From a virus: a stretch of DNA of 47,396 bases. Made by a program: the position numbers and the translations under genes. Each line of letters begins with the position of its first letter. Within the stretch, counting starts at the first letter, position 1. The stretch spans positions 1 through 47,396 of IMG/VR virus record IMGVR_UViG_3300020473_000046. One strand, written 5' to 3'. Below, piece by piece: positions 1 to 9,085 of this stretch. The notes below the pieces were generated by a model. The model was not told the DNA's origin, ran no database searches, and saw only the letters and a list, made by a program, of their open reading frames with translations.

Positions 1-275
1 ATGAAGCTATAACAGAACAAGGGGTTGAATACGTAGAGTCAGATTTTGATACTCCACATCGTTTAGAAAATGCATACCCTAACTTAGATGTAAGTTTTGC
101 AAAATTTATGGAAGAAGATTTAGAAGGACCATATATGTTTGAAGGAGAAACATATTTCTTTGACCGAAAAATGGGTTCTTGGTTTTCTGTAAGTGGAGAA
201 GATTACGTTGATGAAGATATGAATAAACATCTTTCTCATAATTTTATCAAATCTGAATTAGTCAGAGTAAATTAA
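1..275 (+). CDS. 3' end of an unidentified gene (partial)
   Basis: An open frame enters from the left edge (first full codon at base 3) and stops with TAA at 273-275, giving about 90 C-terminal residues. The protein is acidic, with many Asp/Glu and aromatic residues and short stretches such as EGETYFFDRKMGSWF. I do not recognise a family. It lies 28 bases upstream of a virion protein gene and its AT-rich composition matches the neighbours, so a structural-region or small early gene is equally possible. The start is outside the window. Confidence 0.6.
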   Translation, partial: EAITEQGVEYVESDFDTPHRLENAYPNLDVSFAKFMEEDLEGPYMFEGETYFFDRKMGSWFSVSGEDYVDEDMNKHLSHNFIKSELVRVN

Positions 276-303
276 ATACAATTTTTTTAAATAGGAGATT
301 AAA

Positions 304-924
304 ATGGCCTTATGGGGAACGGATGGAGATGCATCCACTAATAAACCTAAATGGTGCCCAGATGACGCTAACAGTAAATACGATGTAACTACTGTTTTCG
401 GTAATCAAAGTGGTTGGGTACGAAGAGCAGGAACTTCTGCTACTGGTAATGGTAATACAAGTGCAGACCCAGAAATTTTAGTAGCAATCGGTGGTCTTGC
501 TGGTGCAACTGCATCAACTGGATTGAAACATCCAACAATGACTAAGTATAGAATACTCACATCAACTGCTCATGGAACAACAGGTAATATTACGTTTGAA
601 ATTTCTTATGATGAAAAAGTCAAGTATGAGGAAGGAAGTGCTGCAACCTTAGTGTTGACTGCTGGTTCTGGTACAAATGCAACTGCAACATTGACTCATA
701 TGGATGGTGTTGCACTCGCAGATGATCTAACTGGAAATACTTTAAGATTTACAGCGACAAGTAATGCAGCTACAACTTATGACCTTGCAGATGATGTTGC
801 AATGGGAAATAGAACAGACCTTAAAGATGCTGTAACTGGAACCGCATTGGAATTAGCATCTGGTAAGTTTACAAGTGCAGTCAAAACTGCAATAGGTTAT
901 AGTCAGATAACTGTCGGTTCGTAA
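304..924 (+). CDS. putative virion structural protein (MALWG-type)
   Basis: This 206-residue protein begins MALWGTDGDAS and is rich in Ala, Thr, Gly and Ser with few charged residues, as expected for a beta-rich virion decoration or fiber-associated protein. The MALWG start followed by a KPKW segment (residues 14-17) resembles small structural proteins I know from marine T4-like phages; their exact role is not established to my knowledge. A good Shine-Dalgarno (AGGAG, 293-297) precedes the ATG. A strong hairpin follows at 962-986, so it may be a single-gene transcript. Structural role is inferred from composition and neighbours. Confidence 0.6.
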   Translation: MALWGTDGDASTNKPKWCPDDANSKYDVTTVFGNQSGWVRRAGTSATGNGNTSADPEILVAIGGLAGATASTGLKHPTMTKYRILTSTAHGTTGNITFEISYDEKVKYEEGSAATLVLTAGSGTNATATLTHMDGVALADDLTGNTLRFTATSNAATTYDLADDVAMGNRTDLKDAVTGTALELASGKFTSAVKTAIGYSQITVGS

Positions 925-961
925 CCTAAATAATTTTAATTGAGCGTCTGAAGAAATTCCT

Positions 962-986
962 TTGGGGAGAAATTGGTTCTCCCCAA
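962..986 (+). terminator. hairpin, probable transcription terminator
   Basis: TTGGGGAGA (962-970) and TCTCCCCAA (978-986) form a perfect 9-bp stem with a 7-nt loop. It lies in the 122-base gap between two structural genes. No strong U tract follows (TCTTCAG), so it could attenuate, protect the 3' end of the upstream mRNA, or terminate only partly. Confidence 0.55.
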
Positions 987-1046
987 TCTTCAGCGTAAAT
1001 AATCCAAGGTGTTGAGTCCCAACATCTTTTGCCTTAGGAGATTCAG

Positions 1047-1607
1047 ATGGCAGATAAGAAAATAACGGCGTTGACCTCATTGGGTACAGCTACAGCGAGA
1101 GAAGATTTACTTCACGTTATAGATGACCCAGGCACGTCACCCACAAACAAAAAAGTAACAATTGGTGAGTTTGCAAATGCACTTGCTGCTCCAGTAGTGG
1201 TAAGTGCTTCGGGTGCAACACTTACTGAAGCCGCAAATGCAGCTCGAGTAAATTTAGTTCCAAACGTTGCCGGTGATATTGTATATACATTACCTACTCC
1301 AATTGCAGGAATGCAATTTGAGTTCATCAATTCACAAGGTGCAACTGGTGGATTGACAGCAGCGGATGGACATGATGTTCAAATTGCAACAGCTGGTTCT
1401 TCAATCTTTTTTGCTGGTTCAATTATGCATCATGATACCAACGAAACTGGTCAAACTTCAGCGGTTGTTTATCCTAATGGTACTAACCATTTCAGATTGA
1501 ACATTCTGTTGCCAGGTGCTTTCCATGTTTGGTTGTGGGGTGTATCAGCAACTGTTTGGGCAATAAGTGGTTTTGTTGCTAGTAACGATGCTCCAACATT
1601 TACATAA
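1047..1607 (+). CDS. putative virion/fiber protein with MADKKI-type N-terminus
   Basis: 186 residues. The first 45 residues ([12 protein letters not shown], then DLLHVIDDP, then [10 protein letters not shown]) form a short module seen at the N-terminus of many marine myovirus fiber and structural proteins; the 1895 gene carries a related version. The rest is a small beta-rich domain with Gly/Ala/Thr-rich turns and a Trp-rich end ([17 protein letters not shown]). It probably forms a fiber tip or capsid-attached trimer; this is inference. TTAGGAG (1034-1040) is the ribosome binding site, and an intrinsic terminator (1626-1649) closes the unit. Confidence 0.6.
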   Translation: MADKKITALTSLGTATAREDLLHVIDDPGTSPTNKKVTIGEFANALAAPVVVSASGATLTEAANAARVNLVPNVAGDIVYTLPTPIAGMQFEFINSQGATGGLTAADGHDVQIATAGSSIFFAGSIMHHDTNETGQTSAVVYPNGTNHFRLNILLPGAFHVWLWGVSATVWAISGFVASNDAPTFT

Positions 1608-1625
1608 TAGTAACTAGTTATATTT

Positions 1626-1649
1626 GGGGGGAGACAATCCCCCCTTTTT
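1626..1649 (+). terminator. rho-independent terminator
   Basis: GGGGGGA (1626-1632) pairs with TCCCCCC (1638-1644) around a five-base GACAA loop, and TTTTT follows directly (1645-1649). This is a textbook intrinsic terminator, 18 bases after the stop of the 1047 gene, and the clearest one in the window. It separates the two small structural genes from the long fiber gene. Confidence 0.85.
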
Positions 1650-1677
1650 GATAATCATAATAATAAGGTGAAACAAA

Positions 1678-1905
1678 ATGGAAATGGTTGAAACAGTAAA
1701 ACAAAAACGTGAAAAGTTACTAGAACAATTCAACTCACTACAAGACAAAAGAGTTGAACTTGAAAAACAACTCAAGGTTGTTGACCAAGACATCCTAACG
1801 TTTAGAGGTGCAATTCTTGCTTGTAATGAGCTGATTGAAGAGAACGAACCAAAATCTAACGAACCAGAAATCGTTGATTTAGACAAAGAAAAAGATGGCG
1901 GATAA
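1678..1905 (+). CDS. small coiled-coil protein upstream of the fiber gene
   Basis: 75 residues, almost wholly charged and helical: residues 5-45 ([18 protein letters not shown], then [16 protein letters not shown]) show heptad-like spacing of Leu/Val, followed by an acidic tail. Its end overlaps the fiber gene start by 11 bases, so the two are translationally coupled. A coiled-coil adaptor or trimerisation partner, or a fiber chaperone, fits this place, but no family is recognised. AAGGTGAA before the ATG is a plausible ribosome binding site. Confidence 0.65.
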   Translation: MEMVETVKQKREKLLEQFNSLQDKRVELEKQLKVVDQDILTFRGAILACNELIEENEPKSNEPEIVDLDKEKDGG

Positions 1906-4099
1906 ACTAATATCAGAGTTAAATGCTTTAACTACCATTGATGATGCAGATTTGATTCTTGCTTCTGATACTTCAGCGTCAGAAACCAAAAAGATTACAT
2001 TTTTAAATTTTAGAAACAGTATCGCATCTGGCGGTGGAAATCTTACAGATATTGTTCAAGATTTGTCGCCTCAGTTGGGTGCAAACTTAGATGTAAATAG
2101 TAAGACAATTACATCTGCATCAAATGGTAATGTTGATATTGATCCCGATGGTACTGGTGATATTCTTCTAGGAAATAATACTCAAATCGATGGTGCAACT
2201 GATTATTTACTTTGGAACGCACCATATTCTGCTGAAGGTGATTTACCAAGTGCATCAACATATCATGGAATGTTCGCACACGTTCATGGAACTGGAAGAT
2301 TCTATGGTTCTCATGCTGGTGGTTGGATCAAGTTGCGAGATGAAGCAACAACTCTAGTAAATGCAGATATTAGTGGTACTGCTGCAATCGCACAATCAAA
2401 ACTTTCACTTTCAATCACGAACTCAGAAGTTAGTGGTACAGCTGCAATTGCATTATCAAAATTAGGTACAACAACCGCTGATAGAGCACTTATTACAAGT
2501 GGAACAGGTGCAATTGAAGTAAGTGCAATTACCTCTACAGAGTTAGGGTATCTTGATACTGTATCCAGTAATATACAAACTCAATTGGATGCAAAACAAG
2601 CATCTGATGCAGAACTTACCGCAATTGCAGGGTTGACTTCTGCTGCTGACAAGGGAATACAATTTACTGGTTCAGGTACAGCGGCAACATATGACTTGAC
2701 CGCAGCTGGTAAAGCGCTTCTTGACGATGCAAATGCAGCGGCACAAAGGACGACTCTAGGACTAGGAACTGCAGCTGTTGCAGCTGGTCCATCTGGTGAC
2801 ATAGTAGGAACAACTGATACTCAATCACTTACAAACAAAACGATTACTACGATTGATGAAGGTGTAACTTTTACAAATCACACATCTGCACCAGGCACGA
2901 CTACAAATAAACTTTATGCAAACAGCACATCACTCTATTTTGGAACTACAGATGTTCTTGCAACTGGTTCTGGGATGTCATCCTTTTCTGCAGCTGGTGA
3001 TTCAGGAACCACACAGTCGATAACAAATGGAAATACACTTACAATCGCTGGTGGAACAGGACTAGATTCTGTAGCAAGTGCAACTGATACAATCACTTTG
3101 AATATTGATGCTACAGTTGCAACTCTGTCAGGTACACAGACACTTACAAATAAATCTTTAACTGCACCCACACTTACTGGTTCTTCAAGTGCAGCCGGTT
3201 CTATACTTTTCAGAGAGGATACAGATAACGGAACCAATGCAGTCACACTTATCGGTCCTGCAGCAACAGCAGATGTTACTGTAACTCTCCCTGCATCTAC
3301 TGGAACAGTCGCTCTTACAAGTGACATTACTGTAACTGAAACCTCATCTGTTGCATTATCAAACAAGACACTTACAAGTCCAGTATTGAATGGAACATTG
3401 AGTGGTACTGCATTTTTAGATGAGGATAGTTTTAGTTCAAACTCTGCAACTGCTGTTGCCTCTCAACAATCCATCAAGGCTTATGTTGATGCAAATTCAG
3501 GTGGTGCATCAAGTTTGAATGGATTGTCTGATGCAACCATATCAAGTGCAAATGCTGGTCAGGTTTTACTACACGATGGAACAGATAGTTTTGACAATAA
3601 AGATATAGATTTTTTTGGGACTACTCTAAACTATACTGCAAAATTAGCACTTTTCATGGGTGGTCATATTTACACAGTTGCAAGTGTTGACGGAAGTTCT
3701 CATTACGTTTTCTCTGGTTATAACGCTGATGGAACAAATGCAAATGACCCATCTCTTTATGTCATAGCAGGTCATACTTATATTTTTGACTTAGCATATG
3801 CAAATGGTTCACACCCTTTTGCGATTAGGACAGGAGGAAGTGCAGCTGGAGCTGGAACGAACTTGTCATCCAGTAATGGTGGAAACAACCTTATACATAT
3901 TAGTACAAATGGAACAGTAACAACTGGAACTTCTGCGAATGCTCAATCTTCTGGATATCTGATTTGGAAAGTACCGCATTTTGCTGCTAACCAACATGCT
4001 TCGACAGGAGATTATCATTATCAATGTACATCTCATGCAGCGATGTTCGGACAGATTTTTATAATGTCAGTATCAGCAAGTGGCGGGAGTTTTGCATAA
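1895..4099 (+). CDS. tail fiber-like protein with C-terminal cupredoxin-like domain
   Basis: 734 residues. The N-terminal ~45 residues ([12 protein letters not shown], then KKITFLNFR) are the same kind of anchor module as in the 1047 gene. A long repetitive region follows, with SGTAAIA and TSTELGYLD motifs, NIQTQLDAK, and [14 protein letters not shown] elements, typical of trimeric phage fibers. The last ~130 residues differ: [14 protein letters not shown], an AGHTYIFDL strand, H640 in GSHPFAIR, then YHYQC711TSH714AAM717FGQIFIM. H...C-x2-H-x2-M after a beta-rich stretch resembles the plastocyanin-type copper site (H, C-x2-H-x4-M), one position tighter. Receptor binding is inferred for this last domain. 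Metal binding is not shown. Confidence 0.75.
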   Translation: MADKLISELNALTTIDDADLILASDTSASETKKITFLNFRNSIASGGGNLTDIVQDLSPQLGANLDVNSKTITSASNGNVDIDPDGTGDILLGNNTQIDGATDYLLWNAPYSAEGDLPSASTYHGMFAHVHGTGRFYGSHAGGWIKLRDEATTLVNADISGTAAIAQSKLSLSITNSEVSGTAAIALSKLGTTTADRALITSGTGAIEVSAITSTELGYLDTVSSNIQTQLDAKQASDAELTAIAGLTSAADKGIQFTGSGTAATYDLTAAGKALLDDANAAAQRTTLGLGTAAVAAGPSGDIVGTTDTQSLTNKTITTIDEGVTFTNHTSAPGTTTNKLYANSTSLYFGTTDVLATGSGMSSFSAAGDSGTTQSITNGNTLTIAGGTGLDSVASATDTITLNIDATVATLSGTQTLTNKSLTAPTLTGSSSAAGSILFREDTDNGTNAVTLIGPAATADVTVTLPASTGTVALTSDITVTETSSVALSNKTLTSPVLNGTLSGTAFLDEDSFSSNSATAVASQQSIKAYVDANSGGASSLNGLSDATISSANAGQVLLHDGTDSFDNKDIDFFGTTLNYTAKLALFMGGHIYTVASVDGSSHYVFSGYNADGTNANDPSLYVIAGHTYIFDLAYANGSHPFAIRTGGSAAGAGTNLSSSNGGNNLIHISTNGTVTTGTSANAQSSGYLIWKVPHFAANQHASTGDYHYQCTSHAAMFGQIFIMSVSASGGSFA

Positions 4100-4106
4100 C
4101 TAAAGA

Positions 4107-4517
4107 TTGATGAACTTATTTGATGATTTGAATGATGATAATTACATGATGTTTGCAATGAAATATTATGAAAATATTCAATGCACATCTGTAGATGAAT
4201 TTAACGATGACTTGAACAAAATCAAGTATGTGAAAAGATTGTTCAATCGGTTTCTTGAAACTGGTGAACTGAAGACAAACTTGATACTCAATCATCTCAT
4301 TGTAATCTACAATGTATTTGAGAATCAAGCAGCAACACGATTGTTGTTTTACAGTATAGAGAAAAAGTTTTATTCCATACTTAAACCTTTTCTCATTTTT
4401 TTAGACCGGCTTCCAGAAAGAATTACTGGAATCAACGGAGAAGATATTCTAACAAATCATATTCCTCTGAACGAATCAACAATCAAAGAACTTAGAAAGA
4501 TTTATCCAAACAAATGA
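4107..4517 (+). CDS. conserved uncharacterised T4-like phage protein
   Basis: 136 residues, largely helical, with a hydrophobic helical core (LILNHLIVIYNVF, then LLFYSIEKKFYSILKPFLIFLDRLP) but no clear membrane segment. The pattern (MFAMKYYEN, then KYVKRLFNRF, GELK, LILNHLIVIYNVF, TRLLFY) is one I recognise as a conserved small protein of marine T4-like myoviruses, function unknown. It starts seven bases after the fiber gene and its stop overlaps the next start by four bases (ATGA), so it is co-translated with the next gene. Confidence 0.7.
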   Translation: MMNLFDDLNDDNYMMFAMKYYENIQCTSVDEFNDDLNKIKYVKRLFNRFLETGELKTNLILNHLIVIYNVFENQAATRLLFYSIEKKFYSILKPFLIFLDRLPERITGINGEDILTNHIPLNESTIKELRKIYPNK

Positions 4518-5233
4518 GTATCGTATCGACAATCGGAAATATCTATTTCGTCTACCAGTTCCTCAAGAAACTGGTAACACCCTTTGAAAAGACAAAGGCA
4601 TTTGAGTTAGGAATCATAGATGAAAAAGGTAAGATTCTCAAAAGACGAAGAGATTTGAAAACCAAAGACGAAAAAGAAGCATATACTCTCTCCGATACAC
4701 TCATTTGGAATATCAAAAAATTATTGGGTAAAGTTCCAGGCGGTCAATCACGAATCGCATCATACGCAGCTGCATTGTTCCTCATCAAAGAACAACATGG
4801 AGATTATAAGATCACTGATGAAGAGTTAGAGAATCAGTTCTTTGATAAGTTTGAACAGATGTACAATGATGATAAACTTTTATTTGATGAAAAGACATTA
4901 CGTAAAGTTACAACTGTACTCAATGAAGAAACACCAACAACTGTTTCTGGTAATGTTGCTATGAGAGACATGAAACTTGGAAAACCACCAAAAGGTTTAG
5001 TGATGAAGAGATTTGGTGGAGTTGATGTTTTTGCAGTGGACCCAAACATTTATATGAAGTCACGTTTTGGTAAAAAGAAATTTGAAAGATATAAAAAATA
5101 TGTTGGTGAAGATGAGGTTGGTGAATATATTCGTATGTTCGCAAGAAAGAATCCAAAAAAACCAATTATATTGATGGATACATCTACTGGATGTATGCAA
5201 TTCCTCAGACATGGATTTAAAAGCGGATTTTAA
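4514..5233 (+). CDS. conserved uncharacterised phage protein
   Basis: 239 residues. The N-terminus has a hydrophobic helix (STIGNIYFVYQFLKKLVTPF), then KAFELGIIDEKGKILKRRRDL and the motif LLGKVPGGQSRIASYAAALFLIKE (residues about 71-95), a conserved stretch I associate with a family always found near the 4107 gene in marine T4-like phages. No catalytic motif is visible. The basic C-terminal half (KKKFERYKKY) might bind nucleic acid. Start and stop are coupled: four-base overlap upstream, and the next gene begins one base after the stop. Confidence 0.65.
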   Translation: MSIVSTIGNIYFVYQFLKKLVTPFEKTKAFELGIIDEKGKILKRRRDLKTKDEKEAYTLSDTLIWNIKKLLGKVPGGQSRIASYAAALFLIKEQHGDYKITDEELENQFFDKFEQMYNDDKLLFDEKTLRKVTTVLNEETPTTVSGNVAMRDMKLGKPPKGLVMKRFGGVDVFAVDPNIYMKSRFGKKKFERYKKYVGEDEVGEYIRMFARKNPKKPIILMDTSTGCMQFLRHGFKSGF

Positions 5234-5234
5234 A

Positions 5235-5528
5235 ATGATGAAATTCAAAGAGTATTTAAAAATAGAGTCAGACGATTCTATCAACCAAGTTATGTCTGGT
5301 GAATGGATTTCTAAGTCACGAAGTTCATGGAAAGCAGTTGATGATGAAGACAATAAAATAGAAATTCATAATGATGGTCATGATCCAGAATTGCATGGGG
5401 AATCTTGGACAGTGCATGAGAATACATTTGCTCCCAAAGCGTTTGCACATTATTGCAAACAGTTTTTGGAGATTGTCAAACCAGTAGAATTGTCTTATGC
5501 CGGAACAAGAATCTATCCTACAACTTAA
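5235..5528 (+). CDS. small hypothetical protein
   Basis: 97 residues from ATG 5235 (MMKFKEYLKIESDD). An in-frame ATG at 5211 would overlap the previous gene by 23 bases and lacks a ribosome binding site, so I prefer 5235. The protein is acidic, with DDEDNKIEIHNDGHDPELHGESWTVHEN-like His/Asp/Glu-rich content (residues about 38-66), perhaps metal-binding, but no family is recognised. Its last codons overlap the following gene by 32 bases in another frame. Confidence 0.55.
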   Translation: MMKFKEYLKIESDDSINQVMSGEWISKSRSSWKAVDDEDNKIEIHNDGHDPELHGESWTVHENTFAPKAFAHYCKQFLEIVKPVELSYAGTRIYPTT

Positions 5529-5910
5529 AGCAGAAATTCAGACATTAAAAATTAAAGATGAGTATCGCTCTAAGGAACTTGATGCTCTGATGTCTAAATT
5601 GGATGACACAACATCCAAGTTAAATTCTCTGTCCGAAAACATTGGTCGTTTATTAGCAGGACAAGAGTCACACAAGGCAAATGATAACGAAGTTCGTGAC
5701 GAATTAAAGATAGTTCATTCTCGTATCGGTGACCTACATGATAAGATGAATATTATGTTAGATAAAACAGAAACGAGAGTGAGTGGTGACCTTGATGATA
5801 TTTGGAAAAAGATTGATTCACTTGATCGTTGGAGATGGATTACAATTGGTGCAGCCACTTTGATTGCATGGTTACTTACACATATTATTCCCAAGTTAAT
5901 ACAAAATTGA
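5497..5910 (+). CDS. coiled-coil protein with C-terminal membrane anchor
   Basis: 137 residues. Residues 5-105 are one long amphipathic coiled coil (KAEIQTLKIKDEYRSKELDAL, LSENIGRLLAGQE, IGDLHDKMNIMLDKTE), then a Trp/Arg hinge (WRW) and a single membrane helix near residues 112-131 (ITIGAATLIAWLLTHIIPKL). This layout matches XhlA/hemolysin-type and other phage membrane-anchored coiled-coil proteins that act in lysis or superinfection functions; the assignment is by architecture only. It is last in the run of coupled small genes, and a promoter for the replication operon begins two bases after its stop. Confidence 0.65.
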   Translation: MPEQESILQLKAEIQTLKIKDEYRSKELDALMSKLDDTTSKLNSLSENIGRLLAGQESHKANDNEVRDELKIVHSRIGDLHDKMNIMLDKTETRVSGDLDDIWKKIDSLDRWRWITIGAATLIAWLLTHIIPKLIQN

Positions 5911-5911
5911 T

Positions 5912-5939
5912 TTGACTTTTTGAGTCGTTGTGTTATACT
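5912..5939 (+). promoter_or_regulatory. sigma70-like early promoter for the primase operon
   Basis: TTGACT (5912-5917), a 16-base spacer, and TATACT (5934-5939) with TG-like bases before the -10. Transcription would start near 5946, about 32 bases before the primase ATG. It sits in the only noncoding gap of this region and matches three further promoters in the window (9777, 12970, 16755), which supports it. Confidence 0.75.
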
Positions 5940-5977
5940 ATATTTAAATCAGTAACACAACCTTTTCAGATGATGCA

Positions 5978-6994
5978 ATGCCTTCTTATATTGATACAAA
6001 ATACGTCAACCTAGTTTCTTCTCGTTTACCTCTCTTCAAACAAAAAACAACCAACCTTTACAACTTTCGTTGTCCGTTCTGTGGTGATTCGCAGAAAAAG
6101 AAAACGAAAGCTCGTGGATATCTCTATCAAAAGAGGACGGATCTTTTCTTTCACTGTCATAATTGTGGACAGAGTAACACGTTCACAAACTTTCTCAAAC
6201 AGGTTGATGGTGAATTACACAAACAATATGTCCTTGAGAGATACAAAGAGGGGTTGACAGGCAAATCAACGACAACTCCCGATCCAGAGTTTAAACATAA
6301 GAAACCAGTTTTTTATCAGTCAATTGAACTTCCTAAGATAAGTGAACTTGATGATACGCATTATGCAAAACGATATATCGTCAATCGTGGGATACCACCA
6401 AGTTATCTTAATCGTCTTTACTTCACAGATGACTTCAAGGGATTCACTTACAAGTTGACTCAAAGACATTATGACTTGAATGAAAAAGAAGCACGAATCA
6501 TCATTCCCTTTTTTAATGAAGACAAGAATTTGATTGCATTCCAAGGTCGTGCTTTTACGAATACTAAATTAAGATATATCACAATCAAAATTGATGAAGA
6601 TGCACCAAAGATATTTGGACTTGATACTCTTGATATGACAAAACCTTTTTATGTAGTTGAAGGTCCAATAGATTCAATGTTTCTGCCAAATTGTATTGCC
6701 ATGGCGGGTTCTGACATCAAAGTAAGTGCAATGGGAGATGTTTCCAGTGCAATGCAAGACGGAATAGGGACGATGGTGTTTGACAACGAACCAAGAAATT
6801 TAGAGATTATAAAAAGAATAGAAAGAGTGATTGATTATGGATGGAAGGTTTGTATCTGGCCAGATCATGTCAAACAGAAAGACATCAACGACATGGTGAA
6901 TGCAGGGATTACTGAAATTTCAGAAATGATAAATAAATTCACTTACCAAGGATTACTCGCAAAAACACAACTCGCAATTTGGAGAAGGAAATGA
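5978..6994 (+). CDS. 61: DNA primase, T4 gp61-like
   Basis: 338 residues, close to T4 gp61 (342). It makes the short RNA primers for lagging-strand synthesis, working with the phage helicase. An N-terminal zinc-binding module is clear: C32PFC35GDS and C60HNC63G, separated by a basic stretch. A TOPRIM-type core follows, with VVEGPIDSMF at about residue 224 (the conserved Glu of TOPRIM) and FDNEP near residue 268 as the acidic metal site. It is first in the operon behind the 5912 promoter, and its last four bases overlap the reductase start (ATGA). No strong ribosome binding site is visible. Confidence 0.9.
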   Translation: MPSYIDTKYVNLVSSRLPLFKQKTTNLYNFRCPFCGDSQKKKTKARGYLYQKRTDLFFHCHNCGQSNTFTNFLKQVDGELHKQYVLERYKEGLTGKSTTTPDPEFKHKKPVFYQSIELPKISELDDTHYAKRYIVNRGIPPSYLNRLYFTDDFKGFTYKLTQRHYDLNEKEARIIIPFFNEDKNLIAFQGRAFTNTKLRYITIKIDEDAPKIFGLDTLDMTKPFYVVEGPIDSMFLPNCIAMAGSDIKVSAMGDVSSAMQDGIGTMVFDNEPRNLEIIKRIERVIDYGWKVCIWPDHVKQKDINDMVNAGITEISEMINKFTYQGLLAKTQLAIWRRK

Positions 6995-8943
6995 CGTTAC
7001 AAGACCCAGCTGTATTACCCACACAATACCAACAATTTATTCACTTGTCAAGATACGCAAGGTGGGACTATGAAAATGAACGCCGTGAAACCTGGGCAGA
7101 AACAGTCAATCGTTATTTTAACTTTTTTCAAGAACATTTACAAGAACAATGCGACTACACTTTAGAGAACGGAGAACTGGAAGAGATGAAACAAGGAGTT
7201 CTTGCTCTTGATGTGATGCCATCTATGAGATGTTTGATGACTGCTGGTGAAGCACTCAAGAAAGAAAATGTTGCAGGGTATAATTGTTCTTACGTTAAAA
7301 TAGATTCTCCAAGGTCATTTGATGAGATTCTTTACGTGTTGATGAATGGAACTGGTGTTGGATTCTCTGTAGAGGATGAATTCGTAAATCAAATGTCACC
7401 AATCGCAGAAGAGTTTCATCCAACTGATACAACTATTGTTGTTGCGGATTCCAAACTTGGATGGGCAAAAGCACTCAAAGAACTTTATAGTTTACTTTGG
7501 ACAGGACAGGTTCCAAATTGGGATTTATCAAAGGTTCGTGCTGCAGGAAAACCTCTCAAGACATTTGGTGGTCGTGCATCTGGACCAGAACCATTAGATG
7601 ATCTCTTTAATTTTTCAGTTAATATGTTTCGCAATGCAGCTGGACGAAAATTACGACCAGTTGAGTGCCATGATCTTGTTTGTAAGATTGCAGAAATCGT
7701 AGTGGTGGGTGGAGTTCGCAGAAGTGCTTTGATTTCTCTGTCAAATCTGAATGACGAAACGATGAGACACGCAAAGTCAGGTCAATGGTGGGAGTCACAA
7801 CCACAAAGAGCGCTTGCAAACAATTCAGTTAATTATAAGGGAAAACCAGATATTGGAACATTCATGAGGGAATGGTTATCACTCTATGATTCCAAGTCAG
7901 GTGAAAGAGGAATCTATAATGGTGTTTCTGCCATGAAGCAAGTAGAAAGGATGAATACAGATGAGCAAGAAAGAAGACAACCAAGAGAAGATTTCGGAAC
8001 TAACCCCTGCTCTGAAATCATTCTTAGAAGCAGAGAATTTTGCAACCTCTCAGAAGTCGTTATTCGTAGATGGGACACTGCTAAATCACTTCGCCAGAAA
8101 GTTAAGCTTGCGACAATCCTTGGCACTTTCCAATCCACTCTTACCAACTTCAAGTACCTCACAAAAGAGTGGAAACGAAACTGCGATGAAGAACGACTTC
8201 TTGGAGTTTCCCTCACAGGAATAATGGATAACCCGAAAACAAACGGACAGGAGGAAGGTCTTGAAAAGTTATTGGACGAACTACGAGAAGAAGCAATCAA
8301 CACAAACAAAGAGTGGGCAGAAAAACTCGGAATCCCACAATCAGCGGCAATCACTTGCGTTAAACCTTCTGGTACAGTTAGTCAGCTTGTTGATTCTGCC
8401 TCTGGTATACATGCTCGTCATAATCCTTATTATATTAGAACAGTACGAGCGGATAACAAAGACCCACTCTGCAAAATGATGAAGGATGCAGGATTTCCAA
8501 ACGAAGCAGATGTGATGAAACCAAAACACACAACTGTATTCTCTTTCCCTATGCAATCACCAGAAAATGCTGTTTGTAGACAAGACATGACTGCAATAGA
8601 CCAGTTGAAACTATGGCTGACCTATCAAACTCATTGGTGTGAACATAAACCATCTGTCACCATTTCTGTCAAAGAGCATGAGTGGATGGAAGTTGGTTCT
8701 TGGGTTTGGGATAATTTTGACACAATCAGTGGTATTTCTTTTCTTCCTTTCAGCGAGCATACATACAGACAAGCACCTTACCAAGATTGCACTAAGGAAG
8801 AATACGAAGAAGCACTCAAAACAATTCCACAGGAAGTGGATTGGGCACTACTTTCAAACTACGAAGCACAGGATTATACAATTGGAGCACAAGAGTTAGC
8901 CTGTTCTTCTGGTGACGGAGGATGTGAAGTAGTGGACTTATAA
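6991..8943 (+). CDS. nrdJ: adenosylcobalamin-dependent ribonucleoside-triphosphate reductase (class II, monomeric)
   Basis: Reduces ribonucleotides to deoxyribonucleotides using a B12-derived radical, supplying phage DNA synthesis. 650 residues from ATG 6991, preceded by GGAGAAGG (6981-6988); an in-frame TTG at 6979 lies before that site. The active site follows the Lactobacillus leichmannii RTPR plan: Cys99 in GYNCSY, the NPC340SE342 motif (thiyl Cys and Glu) and Cys351 in EFCNLSE. The 340/351 spacing of eleven equals the 408/419 pair of the model enzyme. A C-terminal Cys pair (C638, C645) ends the protein for re-reduction. T4 itself and most cultured cyanomyoviruses carry class I enzymes, so this is a notable replacement. 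Confidence 0.93.
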   Translation: MTLQDPAVLPTQYQQFIHLSRYARWDYENERRETWAETVNRYFNFFQEHLQEQCDYTLENGELEEMKQGVLALDVMPSMRCLMTAGEALKKENVAGYNCSYVKIDSPRSFDEILYVLMNGTGVGFSVEDEFVNQMSPIAEEFHPTDTTIVVADSKLGWAKALKELYSLLWTGQVPNWDLSKVRAAGKPLKTFGGRASGPEPLDDLFNFSVNMFRNAAGRKLRPVECHDLVCKIAEIVVVGGVRRSALISLSNLNDETMRHAKSGQWWESQPQRALANNSVNYKGKPDIGTFMREWLSLYDSKSGERGIYNGVSAMKQVERMNTDEQERRQPREDFGTNPCSEIILRSREFCNLSEVVIRRWDTAKSLRQKVKLATILGTFQSTLTNFKYLTKEWKRNCDEERLLGVSLTGIMDNPKTNGQEEGLEKLLDELREEAINTNKEWAEKLGIPQSAAITCVKPSGTVSQLVDSASGIHARHNPYYIRTVRADNKDPLCKMMKDAGFPNEADVMKPKHTTVFSFPMQSPENAVCRQDMTAIDQLKLWLTYQTHWCEHKPSVTISVKEHEWMEVGSWVWDNFDTISGISFLPFSEHTYRQAPYQDCTKEEYEEALKTIPQEVDWALLSNYEAQDYTIGAQELACSSGDGGCEVVDL

Positions 8944-8950
8944 GGAAGTT

Positions 8951-9085
8951 ATGTTGATAGACGCTGATTTTGAATGTCCAAATTGTAATGCAGAATATAC
9001 CATTTCATTTGAAGAGGGATTCGTTCCTGAACACTGTCCTTTCTGCGGCATTGTATATGAAGTAGAAGACGAGGATGAAATCTGA
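8951..9085 (+). CDS. zinc-ribbon mini-protein
   Basis: 44 residues, with two Cys pairs, CPNC (residues 9-12) and CPFC (residues 29-32), enclosing an acidic segment, and a tail of Glu/Asp. This is a rubredoxin/zinc-ribbon fold in miniature. It begins seven bases after the reductase stop with AAGGAAG as ribosome binding site and overlaps the resolvase start by 11 bases. The position suggests a redox or regulatory accessory of the reductase, but that is inference; any zinc-ribbon adaptor is possible. Confidence 0.75.
   Translation: MLIDADFECPNCNAEYTISFEEGFVPEHCPFCGIVYEVEDEDEI

Noticed and set aside
6928-6935. GATAAATA as a late promoter for the ribonucleotide reductase
   Set aside because: It lies inside the primase gene, and a nucleotide-metabolism gene is expected to be early, already served by the 5912 promoter. 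It shows that the 8-base motif alone can occur by chance.
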